A program made the translations under genes and the position numbers. This document shows, piece after piece, positions 1 through 5,752 of a stretch of DNA of 8,719 nucleotides. Under the pieces are notes generated by a model, which was given only the letters and a program-made list of their open reading frames with translations, was not told the DNA's origin and did not search any database. Within the stretch, counting starts at the first letter, position 1, and each line of letters opens with the position of its first letter. This stretch comes from Candidatus Methanoplasma sp. GTDB lineage: Archaea > Thermoplasmatota > Thermoplasmata > Methanomassiliicoccales > Methanomethylophilaceae. The DNA is taken from positions 1 to 8,719 of the forward strand of contig JAITQH010000029.1 of the NCBI GenBank assembly GCA_031288985.1, in the 5' to 3' direction.

Positions 1-115
1 ATGTTTGCAATGTTTTCAACAGCATGTTTGCAATGTTTTCAACAGCATGTTTGCAATGTTTTCAACAGCATGTTTGCAATGTTTTCAACAGCATGTTTGC
101 AATATTTTTAACGGC
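1..115. repeat. Tandem array of a 23-bp unit, five copies seen
   Basis: Five head-to-tail copies of a 23-bp unit begin at 1, 24, 47, 70 and 93. The first four are identical, and the fifth is diverged in its second half, as is usual at the edge of an array. The array touches the window edge, so the true copy number is unknown. Each unit contains the self-complementary hexamer TTGCAA (spanning unit junction-proximal bases) and the small dyad TGTTTTCAACA. There are no spacers, so this is not a CRISPR. The period is not a multiple of three, so a protein repeat is unlikely. The A+T richness contrasts with the GC-rich core genes. Possible roles are protein-binding iterons, a replication or partition site, or a neutral minisatellite. 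Confidence 0.9.
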
Positions 116-130
116 GTGATCGGGGGTGCT

Positions 131-151
131 TTGCCCAAACAGGTTTGGCAA
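131..151. repeat. Imperfect inverted repeat next to the tandem array
   Basis: TTGCC at 131-135 pairs with GGCAA at 147-151. After one unpaired C, AAA at 137-139 pairs with TTT at 144-146, leaving a four-base loop. This could be an operator-like palindrome or a weak hairpin. It lies 16 bases past the last 23-bp unit and shares the run TTTG-GCAA/TTTGCAA with it, so it could also be a diverged relic of the array. Confidence 0.35.
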
Positions 152-218
152 GTCGTCGAGGTGTTGCGCAGCCACCGTTGGCCGGTAAGCGGGGCGTGCG
201 GGATCTGGCTGCATTTCA

Positions 219-240
219 CGTCCATCGTCCCACATGGACG
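219..240. repeat. Perfect 7-bp inverted repeat
   Basis: CGTCCAT at 219-225 is the exact reverse complement of ATGGACG at 234-240, with an eight-base loop between them. No gene start lies close enough to assign it as an operator. It could be a small RNA hairpin, or chance. Confidence 0.3.
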
Positions 241-336
241 CTGTCCTACGCGATGCCTGTTCAAGCCTTGTGAGAGACAAAACCCCGTCATGGTTGCCGA
301 ATCGCCGCCGCCACGGACTCCGTACTGAATTGTTCT

Positions 337-430
337 AAAAACTCGTCCCACTTTGTGTAAGTTTCTATCAAAAACTCGCCCTACTTTGTGTAAGTTTTTA
401 TCAAAAACTCGTCCGAATAAGTGTAATTAA
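337..430 (+). repeat. Three 33-bp direct repeats upstream of the ATPase gene
   Basis: Units begin at 337, 370 and 403, each opening with AAAAACTCG. The first two are nearly identical over 33 bp. The third keeps the opening ten or so bases and then drifts. Within units 1 and 2 lies ACTTTGTGTAAGT (350-362 and 383-395), whose ACTT and AAGT arms form a dyad. At the same 33-bp spacing unit 3 has AATAAGTGTAATT (416-428), with AAT and ATT arms. A 33-bp period is close to three helical turns, so proteins bound to each dyad would lie on the same DNA face. Its position directly before the start codon of the ATPase suggests an operator for that gene, possibly an autoregulated one. That role is inference. 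Confidence 0.8.
395..402 (+). promoter_or_regulatory. Possible TATA box of the ATPase gene
   Basis: TTTTTATC lies at the end of the second 33-bp unit. An archaeal start site about 26 bases downstream would fall near 424, giving a leader of about 30 nt that contains the Shine-Dalgarno sequence at 441-447. The alternative, AATTAAATA at 425-433, would place the start at or beyond the ATG and cut off that Shine-Dalgarno, so it is less likely. Either box lies inside or at the edge of the repeats. Confidence 0.35.
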
Positions 431-440
431 ATAGTATGGG

Positions 441-447
441 GGAGGTG
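441..447 (+). promoter_or_regulatory. Strong ribosome-binding site for the ATPase
   Basis: GGAGGTG ends seven bases before the ATG at 455. It fixes this start in preference to the in-frame ATG five codons later. Confidence 0.75.
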
Positions 448-454
448 TATAACC

Positions 455-1780
455 ATGCTTCGTCGAAAGATGAGTGAGAATCTTCTGAGATGGAAGGCGA
501 ACCCAAACAAGCATCCGCTGCTTGTCAGAGGTGCGAGACAGGTAGGGAAGACGTTCATAATCGACGACTTCGCGAAGAAGCATTACAAGAGCTGCATATA
601 CATCAATTTCGAGACTGACCCTCGGCATGCCGGGCTGTTCGAAGGGGCGCTGGATGCCAGAACACTCACACAGCTCATCTCGTTAAGGTTCATCGACACT
701 CCCATAATACCCGGCAGCACGCTTCTCTTCCTTGACGAGATACAGTCCTGCCCCAGGGCCAGGGTCGCACTGAAATTCCTGTCGGGAGGAGATATGGACA
801 TAATTGCCACCGGCTCCCTGCTGGGCGTGAATAAGTTTGAAGTGTCGTCCTATCCGGTCGGATATGAAGAATACATGGACATGCACTCGCTGGATTTTGA
901 GGAGTTCCTGTGGGCGCTTGGCGCCGATGATGGTATGATATCCCACGTCGCAGACAAAATAAGAAGAAAAGAGCCGCCGGAACAATCGATTATGGAGGAT
1001 TTTCAGAAATATTTCACGTGGCATATGGTGGTCGGAGGCATGCCTGAGGCTGTGAACGACTTTGTGCGGAACAAAGACTTCATCCGCGTTCTGGCCATCC
1101 AGAAGAAGATTGTCGAATCGTGCAAATCAGACATCTCGAAATATGCAAAAGGCGCGATGAAGACAAGGGCCGGAGAATGTCTTAACTCCGTGCCGTATCA
1201 GATGGGCGACAGATTTAGATATGCCGGCGTGGAAGGAGTCAAAGGCGCCCGCAGATCGATGTGTGACGGCAGCCTCGAATGGCTCATAGACGCGGGAGTC
1301 ATATTCAAATGCCACAACGTTTCGGAACCGGCGATGCCGTTGAAATTCAACAGGAATTTTGACGTTTTCAAAGTATTCTTTCACGACACCGGTCTGTTGG
1401 CGTCCATGATGGAGGCGGAGAACATATTTGAGATCGTCAAAGGCAACGTCCTTGTCAACAAAGGGAAGATCGCAGAGAACGCGGTTGCGGGCGAGATCAT
1501 GCGCAAGCGGGGAGAGTTGATGTATTTCGCAAGAAGGAAGAGCGATGCGGAAGTGGACTTCGTGCTCGGTCTGGCCGAGGGCGTGACCGCGATCGAGGTC
1601 AAGTCCGGCAACAATAACAATTCCAAGTCCCTTGACCTCCTGATGTCCGACAGGTATCATGTGCCCCGGGGAATCAAATTCGAGATCTCCAACGTGTATA
1701 CGGACGACAGAGGCATCGAACACTACCCCCTGTTCGCCTGCGCGTTCGTGATCCCCGACAGTTCGAAATATGTTCTGTGA
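455..1780 (+). CDS. AAA_14/DUF4143 family ATPase with C-terminal nuclease-like fold
   Basis: The product is 441 residues, normal for this widespread archaeal and bacterial family. The N-terminal P-loop domain has a Walker A at residues 26-33 (GARQVGKT), a Walker B LLFLDEIQ at 90-97 and a sensor-1-like ATGSLLG at 118-124. The C-terminal half fits DUF4143. It ends in a PD-(D/E)xK-like pattern: E341 in GKIAEN, D368 in EVDF, and E381/K383 in IEVKSG. All candidate catalytic residues are present, so the gene looks intact. The family is poorly characterised. It is often multi-copy and variable between strains, and proposed roles in DNA processing or mobile-element biology are unproven. The protein is soluble, with no signal peptide or membrane segment. 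The start follows a strong Shine-Dalgarno and three operator-like 33-bp repeats. It converges with the nuclease operon, 83 bases apart. Confidence 0.9.
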   Translation: MLRRKMSENLLRWKANPNKHPLLVRGARQVGKTFIIDDFAKKHYKSCIYINFETDPRHAGLFEGALDARTLTQLISLRFIDTPIIPGSTLLFLDEIQSCPRARVALKFLSGGDMDIIATGSLLGVNKFEVSSYPVGYEEYMDMHSLDFEEFLWALGADDGMISHVADKIRRKEPPEQSIMEDFQKYFTWHMVVGGMPEAVNDFVRNKDFIRVLAIQKKIVESCKSDISKYAKGAMKTRAGECLNSVPYQMGDRFRYAGVEGVKGARRSMCDGSLEWLIDAGVIFKCHNVSEPAMPLKFNRNFDVFKVFFHDTGLLASMMEAENIFEIVKGNVLVNKGKIAENAVAGEIMRKRGELMYFARRKSDAEVDFVLGLAEGVTAIEVKSGNNNNSKSLDLLMSDRYHVPRGIKFEISNVYTDDRGIEHYPLFACAFVIPDSSKYVL

Positions 1781-1789
1781 ATCGATCGT

Positions 1790-1810
1790 GCGGTCCGAGA
1801 CCCGGGCCGC
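1790..1810 (+). terminator. Hairpin just after the ATPase stop codon
   Basis: GCGGTCCG at 1790-1797 pairs with CGGGCCGC at 1803-1810 (one G-U pair) around the five-base loop AGACC, starting ten bases after the TGA. There is no T run after it, and archaeal termination relies mainly on T tracts. It may therefore protect the mRNA 3' end and need not terminate transcription. It sits in the 83-bp gap between two convergent genes. Confidence 0.35.
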
Positions 1811-1840
1811 CGCACAGCCTTTGCGATCTTCGACGGAGGC

Positions 1841-1865
1841 GATCGGACGCCGAGGATGCCCGATC
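1841..1865. repeat. 6-bp inverted repeat at the end of the minus-strand operon
   Basis: GATCGG at 1841-1846 is the reverse complement of CCGATC at 1860-1865, with a 13-base loop. It overlaps the stop codon of the 367-residue minus-strand protein. A short stem with a long loop is weak evidence for any function. Confidence 0.2.
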
Positions 1866-2967
1866 AAACGATCCTGAAGTCTGCAATCTCGTCAATCGAC
1901 TTGGATCTTCCGAAGCCTCTGAGCGTTCCTCCGAACGACACGATCGACCTTCTCTTCATTGCTTCCAAGGCTTCCTCTCTGAAACGGCCTTCCAGCGCGA
2001 ACATCGCTTTGGAGGTGCCGATCTCGTCAAAATACTCTATCCGGAACTTCGACGGATCCGAATCGTCGTATCCTTGATCGGATGCCGCATATATCCTGCC
2101 TTTGAATTCTCGGGCCGTGGACAGTTCTTTGGGCCTCATGCCATCAGCAATCTCGGCCACCCGTTTGAACACCGAGTCGGTTATCGAGACCGTGTCGCTC
2201 GGATCCCCATCCTTCGCCGGAGTCGAGCGGATCCTCTTCATCTCAATGGGTGTCCCTGTGTCGGATCTCAGGGACAGGAACGAATCGATGTAGTTGAAGG
2301 ATATCTCCTTTTTCTCCGGTATTGAGTCCAGACCGTCGACCGCCGTCTCCACGATGCAACTGGATGCGTCCATTATCTTTGGCACTATCTGCCTCATGAG
2401 GGGGTCGTTGGGAGCCGCCTCTCCGAACAGGCTCGTCTGTCCGGATGCGGCATACGGATATACGAATCTGACGACGTAGCTTCCGTACGATGTCTGACCC
2501 ACCCTCATGTTCTCAATTGCTTTTTGTCCGGACTTTTTGCTGAGATGGTAGGGTTTGTACGACGACATGTCAAGATAGGCATAGGTGGATATGTCCTTTT
2601 GAGCTTCTATGATCCGGTCAAAGGTGTTGATCGGTATTGTCCCCGAGCCGTCCCGAGTGTCTATTCTGTATTGAAGCGAGTCGGAGTAGTTGCAGAGAAT
2701 TATGTCCGACAGTATTTCAAGCGCCTGCTTATCTTGATATTTTGCGATGGTGTCGATGGCCTCGATGATCCTTTCAGAGTAGTCGGAGCAGGTGTTGCTC
2801 TTGGGTATGAAGACCTCGTCCCATGAGTCGCCGAGATAGATGCGATATGTGTAGTACCTGTCGCTGTTCTGCCTCTTCTCCCACCCTGAATTATGAAGGT
2901 ACAGTGCAACATCCGGTGCCCGCACATCTGAAACTATGTCAAGGTTAGAAACGGTATTAAATTTCAT
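1864..2967 (-). CDS. Uncharacterised 367-residue partner of the DUF4365 protein
   Basis: No catalytic motif was recognised. The pattern recalls a broad uncharacterised family of about 350-400 residues that I cannot name. Residues 17-90 hold APDVALYLHNSGW, a strand-rich stretch with DEVFIP, and a helix with DYSERIIEAIDTIA. Residues 109-126 read GTIPINTFDRIIEAQKDI, and 155-172 read RVGQTSYGSYVVRF. The C-terminal 80 residues (FKGRIY ... FALEG ... VSFGGTLRGF ... FRIV) look like a small beta-barrel, possibly OB-like. No signal peptide or membrane segment is seen. The ATG overlaps the end of the DUF4365 gene by 11 nt, and GGAG lies seven bases upstream, so translation is probably coupled and the two proteins probably act together. 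It could be a nucleic-acid-binding or sensor subunit for the nuclease-like protein, or its antidote. Both are guesses. Confidence 0.8.
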   Translation of the reverse strand: MKFNTVSNLDIVSDVRAPDVALYLHNSGWEKRQNSDRYYTYRIYLGDSWDEVFIPKSNTCSDYSERIIEAIDTIAKYQDKQALEILSDIILCNYSDSLQYRIDTRDGSGTIPINTFDRIIEAQKDISTYAYLDMSSYKPYHLSKKSGQKAIENMRVGQTSYGSYVVRFVYPYAASGQTSLFGEAAPNDPLMRQIVPKIMDASSCIVETAVDGLDSIPEKKEISFNYIDSFLSLRSDTGTPIEMKRIRSTPAKDGDPSDTVSITDSVFKRVAEIADGMRPKELSTAREFKGRIYAASDQGYDDSDPSKFRIEYFDEIGTSKAMFALEGRFREEALEAMKRRSIVSFGGTLRGFGRSKSIDEIADFRIV

Positions 2968-3538
2968 CTCCCATCTCCATTTTCATCGCCGTCATTTCCA
3001 TCATTTTATTCAGCGCCCTGCCGTCCAGGATGTTGGTCAAAGGAATGTTCAGAGTTATATCTTCTTTCCCATCTTCCAGCTCCGGACCCTTTTTAATCTG
3101 ATACCAGTACATCACTTCTTTCATTATCAGTTCTTTGGCGGTGACCGACACCCATTGTGATGTTTCCTGAGGCAGACACAGAACTCCGACAAATGTGCGG
3201 CCATCCATATTTTGTCCTCTCAACTTGCGGTATGTTTTGGCATCAATTCTTAACTTGAGCGTTCCATTTGATATTGTGGGGACAGATGTCGCTTTAAGCT
3301 GAAAATACAGAGTGGGTTTTATCTCCCACCTCGGATCGTTGGCAACAGGGCTTATTGTTACGTCGATGCCTGAGCGGTCGTTGCCGGGTTTTGGCTCATG
3401 TGCTTCATAGTCCAAATAGGTGCATATCAGAGACAGATACTCACAGCTAAGACGTGATTTTATCATATCCAAGCTGTCGTCTTTATGGAACGGTTGGACA
3501 TCCTTTCCTCCACAGTAACCGTACTCGCGCGATCCCAT
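2957..3538 (-). CDS. DUF4365-like PD-(D/E)xK nuclease-like protein
   Basis: The product has 193 residues. The core fits DUF4365: a helix with E33 (SCEYLSLI), then RSGIDVTI with D59, then LYFQLKATS with Q80 and K82. This gives an E ... D ... QxK arrangement, a known variant of the PD-(D/E)xK nuclease active site in which Q replaces the second acid. The spacing of 21 residues from D59 to Q80 is reasonable. Families with this fold include restriction and repair nucleases. DUF4365 proteins are often found in defence or mobile contexts, but their substrate is unknown. The start is supported by GAGG six bases upstream of the ATG, and a TATA-like sequence lies at 3571-3580. It is the first gene of a two-gene operon and overlaps the next gene by 11 nt. 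Its low G+C (24 of 60 bases in 3241-3300) suggests acquisition. Confidence 0.8.
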   Translation of the reverse strand: MGSREYGYCGGKDVQPFHKDDSLDMIKSRLSCEYLSLICTYLDYEAHEPKPGNDRSGIDVTISPVANDPRWEIKPTLYFQLKATSVPTISNGTLKLRIDAKTYRKLRGQNMDGRTFVGVLCLPQETSQWVSVTAKELIMKEVMYWYQIKKGPELEDGKEDITLNIPLTNILDGRALNKMMEMTAMKMEMGDEI

Positions 3539-3570
3539 TCAAGTCCTCTTTTTCAAAAATGAAGAATCGG

Positions 3571-3580
3571 ATAGATAATA
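3571..3580 (-). promoter_or_regulatory. Possible promoter of the DUF4365 operon
   Basis: Read on the minus strand this is TATTATCTAT. A start about 26 bases downstream would fall near 3550, giving a leader of about 12 nt that includes the GAGG at 3545-3548. The match to the archaeal TATA consensus is only partial. Confidence 0.35.
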
Positions 3581-3618
3581 CTTCGTCATAGAGTTAGCAT
3601 GGTACTGAATTGCCTGCC

Positions 3619-3777
3619 CTATGCCGCGTCACGACGCTCTTGCACGAGGCTGTGCATGCGTGCTCCTCCGACATCAATCCAAACGGCATCCGCAGGGATT
3701 TCTCGGTTTGCCTCGGCTTCCGGGAACCGGGGATGAGGGCACCATAGGAAAGGAGCGTCAACAATTAAATCAGACAT
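3619..3777 (-). CDS. Doubtful 52-residue small protein
   Basis: An open frame begins MSDLIVDAPFLWCPHPRF and ends with a TAG. GGTGG sits about eight bases before the ATG. An ATG two codons upstream (3783) is also possible. The composition is protein-like, without the odd residue bias of most antisense frames here, but no family was recognised. Against it: it overlays the likely TATA box of the HAD gene, it mixes rare and common codons, and it ends in TAG, a codon that some relatives read as pyrrolysine. Reading through that TAG would add only ten residues before a TGA at 3586-3588. It could be a gene remnant. Confidence 0.2.
   Translation of the reverse strand: MSDLIVDAPFLWCPHPRFPEAEANREIPADAVWIDVGGARMHSLVQERRDAA
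3763..3770 (+). promoter_or_regulatory. TATA box for a leaderless HAD phosphatase transcript
   Basis: AATTAAAT stands out as an A+T island in GC-rich sequence, centred about 27 bases before the ATG at 3793. That is the usual distance from an archaeal TATA box to the transcription start. No Shine-Dalgarno precedes the ATG (CCACCGGCG), which fits a leaderless mRNA starting at or next to the ATG. Confidence 0.55.
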
Positions 3778-3792
3778 GCCCATCCACCGGCG

Positions 3793-4461
3793 ATGAGAAA
3801 ATACGACCTCGTTTGTTTTGACATGGACGGCACGCTCACAAAGCTCAGAAGCTCCTGGTGTTGGCTCCACGACTGCTTCGGAGTCGACAACGAGGAGGCG
3901 TACCAAGCGTTCGTCAACGGCGAGATAGACGAACCGGAGTTCATGAGAAGGGACATAGCCCTGTGGACGGGAGCGTGTCCGAACATCCGCATACACGATC
4001 TCGTCCGTCATTTTCAGTCCATGCCGCTGATAGACGGCATACAGGAGACCGTCGCATGCCTGAAAGAGAACGGCATCCGCTCGGTCATAATAAGCGGCGG
4101 CATCGACATAGCGGCGAGAATGCTCAAAGAGGAGTTCGGGTTCGACGACTTCGTCGCGGACGAGATATGCAGCAACAGCGACGGGTCGCTGACCGGCGAG
4201 GGAAAGATGAACGTCGATCTGTCCGATAAGGGCGTCCGCGTCAGGGAGTTCATCGACCGCTGCGGCACGACCAAAGAGCGCACGGCGTCCGTGGGAAACT
4301 CGTTCACCGACATCTCCATGTTCAGGAGTTCGGGGCTCTCCATAGCGTTCAATCCCGTGGACGTCTACACCGAAGAGGCCGCGACGCACGTCGTCAGGTC
4401 GTCCAACATATCGGACATATTGGATCTGATCCTTCCCGACGGAGATCACTCTTCGTCGTAA
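3793..4461 (+). CDS. HAD-superfamily phosphatase, SerB-like
   Basis: The product is a complete 222-residue HAD hydrolase. Motif I is FDMDGT, with the nucleophile D10 and acid/base D12. Motif II is IISGG, with S101. Motif III is probably K146 in LSDKG, and motif IV is GNSFTDISMF, with D173 binding magnesium. The helical insert after motif I (residues 15-80, with WCWLHDCFG) is a C1-type cap, as in phosphoserine phosphatase and related HAD-IB enzymes. The substrate cannot be read from sequence; a small cytosolic phosphomonoester such as phosphoserine is plausible. The start directly precedes the catalytic strand, so no upstream extension is needed. A leaderless promoter lies at 3763-3770. The last 16 bases overlap the end of the convergent zinc-ribbon gene. 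Confidence 0.88.
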   Translation: MRKYDLVCFDMDGTLTKLRSSWCWLHDCFGVDNEEAYQAFVNGEIDEPEFMRRDIALWTGACPNIRIHDLVRHFQSMPLIDGIQETVACLKENGIRSVIISGGIDIAARMLKEEFGFDDFVADEICSNSDGSLTGEGKMNVDLSDKGVRVREFIDRCGTTKERTASVGNSFTDISMFRSSGLSIAFNPVDVYTEEAATHVVRSSNISDILDLILPDGDHSSS

Positions 4462-5093
4462 TCGATCGGGTCGTCCTCGTCCATCACGGGGTAGGTCTTC
4501 CCTCTGATCCTTCCGTATATGCGGACTATGTCCCTCGCTTCGGCGCCGCCTTTCTTCAATATCCTGTCCGTCGTCTTTATGGCGTGGATGTAAGCGTCGA
4601 AATCCTCGAACTGCAGCACCATCCCTACGACGAACTCGTCATCGGGTTCGGCCTCGGTCACAAGAGGATAAGTGACGCGGTTGTCGTTCACCGACACCTT
4701 CACATTCAGTATGCCGAACTGCTTGACCCACAGCTTCTTTATAATGTCGGCCTGCGCGTGCTTGGTGTTGGCTCCGCTCTCGATATCGATGTGGGTGACC
4801 TGCACCCTCCTTCCGTCGTCCAAGATGAATTCGTCGCCTACTTCGATTATCTCGTCGCTCTCGAGGGTCGTGGCCGTCTCCTCGCTCACGTCTCCGTCGC
4901 TGAACACGACCTTTACCGTAAGTTCCACAGGGATCCTGATCGTGCCGGAGAACACGCGGCCGCACCCTGTGCACCTGAACGTGCCTGTGACGTTGCCTTT
5001 GCCGAGGTTTCCTTTCAGGATGGCGTGCTCGGCGACATCGTCGCAGATCGGGCACTCAAAGAACACGGAAGGGCCCGGGTCTGTTGTTTTCAT
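4446..5093 (-). CDS. HVO_0476-like zinc-ribbon protein
   Basis: The product is 215 residues from the chosen ATG. The N-terminus carries two CxxC knuckles, CPIC (C14, C17) and CTGC (C41, C44), forming a treble-clef or zinc-ribbon site. An all-beta middle part with VGDEFILDDGRRVQVTHID resembles an SH3- or KOW-like barrel, and the end is strongly acidic (DEDDPIDYDEE). This matches my memory of the HVO_0476 family, conserved in euryarchaea and of unknown function. A nucleic-acid or ribosome-related role would be a guess. An upstream in-frame start at 5123 would overlap the neighbour. The ATG at 5093 is preferred because GGTGA at 5098-5102 serves it, and that Shine-Dalgarno overlaps the stop codon of the upstream gene. 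It is the second gene of a tightly coupled operon with the metallo-beta-lactamase-fold gene. Confidence 0.8.
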   Translation of the reverse strand: MKTTDPGPSVFFECPICDDVAEHAILKGNLGKGNVTGTFRCTGCGRVFSGTIRIPVELTVKVVFSDGDVSEETATTLESDEIIEVGDEFILDDGRRVQVTHIDIESGANTKHAQADIIKKLWVKQFGILNVKVSVNDNRVTYPLVTEAEPDDEFVVGMVLQFEDFDAYIHAIKTTDRILKKGGAEARDIVRIYGRIRGKTYPVMDEDDPIDYDEE

Positions 5094-5097
5094 TGCA

Positions 5098-5670
5098 TCA
5101 CCTTGTCGCGAACGGGGCGTCATGCCCCGGAACGATCACGTCGGCATATCCGACGATGTGTTTAATACTTTTCAGGGCGGCGGCGGGGTCGGTGTTTATC
5201 GAAGGGGGCGCCATCTTCTCATAGTTGCTCTTTTTTGGGACGGCGTCGCCGGCCACTGCGTATCTGCGGTCCGCGTCCACGAACACGCTCATAGACCCGG
5301 GGGTGTGTCCCGGGGTGTGGACGAGGCGGATCCCTTTCGTCAGTTCGATGTCCGCGTCCACGATCCTTGCGGACGCGGGCGGCCGCTCTTCCCCGCTGTG
5401 GATCAGCACCTCCGCATCTTTGAATTGATTGAGGTTGCCGACGTGATCGTGGTGGGAATGGGTGAGCACCACCGCGTCCACGTCCTTGGGGTATATGCCT
5501 ATCTGCCTGAACGACGTCTTGATCGCGGGCCACATATCCTTTGTGCTGGCATCCACGACGATGTTCATGCCGTCGGTCCGGATGAGGGTCGATGTGGAGT
5601 ATGCTCCGAACACGTTGCCGTCCGCGTCTCGGTCGTAATCTCCGATGACGAGCACATCCAATTTTATCAT
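5098..5670 (-). CDS. Metallo-beta-lactamase-fold hydrolase
   Basis: The product is 190 residues with a full set of two-metal ligands. THSHHDHVGN supplies H71, H73, D75 and H76. TPGHTPGS supplies H122, AGDAV supplies D142, and PGHDAPF supplies H183. This is the glyoxalase-II-like branch of the superfamily, and the short length resembles MBLAC1-like and other single-domain members. It lacks the extra domains of archaeal RNase J and CPSF types, so a small-molecule thioester or ester substrate is more likely than RNA. No signal peptide is seen. GAGG lies about seven bases before the ATG, and the TATA region at 5720-5728 is well placed for a leader of roughly 27 nt. Four bases separate its stop from the zinc-ribbon start. 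Confidence 0.87.
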   Translation of the reverse strand: MIKLDVLVIGDYDRDADGNVFGAYSTSTLIRTDGMNIVVDASTKDMWPAIKTSFRQIGIYPKDVDAVVLTHSHHDHVGNLNQFKDAEVLIHSGEERPPASARIVDADIELTKGIRLVHTPGHTPGSMSVFVDADRRYAVAGDAVPKKSNYEKMAPPSINTDPAAALKSIKHIVGYADVIVPGHDAPFATR

Positions 5671-5719
5671 GCCGCCTCATCGTCGGGCGGATAGAAAACA
5701 CTGCGCCTTGTTGAAGCGC

Positions 5720-5728
5720 ATTTATATC
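5720..5728. promoter_or_regulatory. Shared divergent promoter region
   Basis: ATTTATATC on the plus strand reads GATATAAAT on the minus strand, and both resemble an archaeal TATA box. On the plus strand it is centred about 29 bases before the methyltransferase ATG at 5753, which fits a leaderless or nearly leaderless mRNA. On the minus strand a start near 5697 leaves a short leader with a Shine-Dalgarno for the hydrolase. Only 82 bases separate the two start codons, so one box or overlapping boxes probably serve both directions. Confidence 0.5.
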
Positions 5729-5752
5729 CTAATTGATTATTCATTATTCTAT

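Larger units (their letters stand above)
116..336. other. Intergenic stretch with no supported gene
   Basis: No convincing coding region was found on either strand. The plus-strand frame that is open here (5-328) reads straight through the 23-bp repeats as Cys/Phe-rich text, and the minus-strand frames end inside the repeats. None has a ribosome-binding site or a recognisable motif. The base composition is higher in G+C than the repeats on either side. Two inverted repeats (131-151 and 219-240) are the only structure seen. It may be a decayed gene or mobile-element end, but nothing identifies it. Confidence 0.5.

Noticed and set aside
1..115. CRISPR array
   Set aside because: The repeats abut one another with no spacers.
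5..328. Plus-strand frame starting in the 23-bp repeats
   Set aside because: It is Cys/Phe-rich repeat text with no Shine-Dalgarno and no family pattern. It stays open because the repeat unit happens to lack stops in these frames.
116..454. tRNA or other structured RNA gene
   Set aside because: The short stems do not form a cloverleaf and no conserved tRNA bases were found.
1127..1867. 246-codon minus-strand frame across the ATPase gene
   Set aside because: It lies antisense to a gene with clear Walker and nuclease motifs, and its composition (many His, Arg, Val) is typical of a shadow frame.
3619..4449. 276-codon minus-strand frame including the HAD gene region
   Set aside because: Most of it is antisense to the HAD phosphatase. 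Only the last 52 codons lie in intergenic sequence and are listed separately with low confidence.
4672..5694. 340-codon plus-strand frame across the zinc-ribbon and hydrolase genes
   Set aside because: It covers two minus-strand genes with intact metal-binding motifs. High G+C leaves long open antisense frames, and it has no motif of its own.
5645..5752. Upstream extension of the methyltransferase start
   Set aside because: It would run through the TATA region and overlap the divergent hydrolase gene. The family begins near the chosen ATG.
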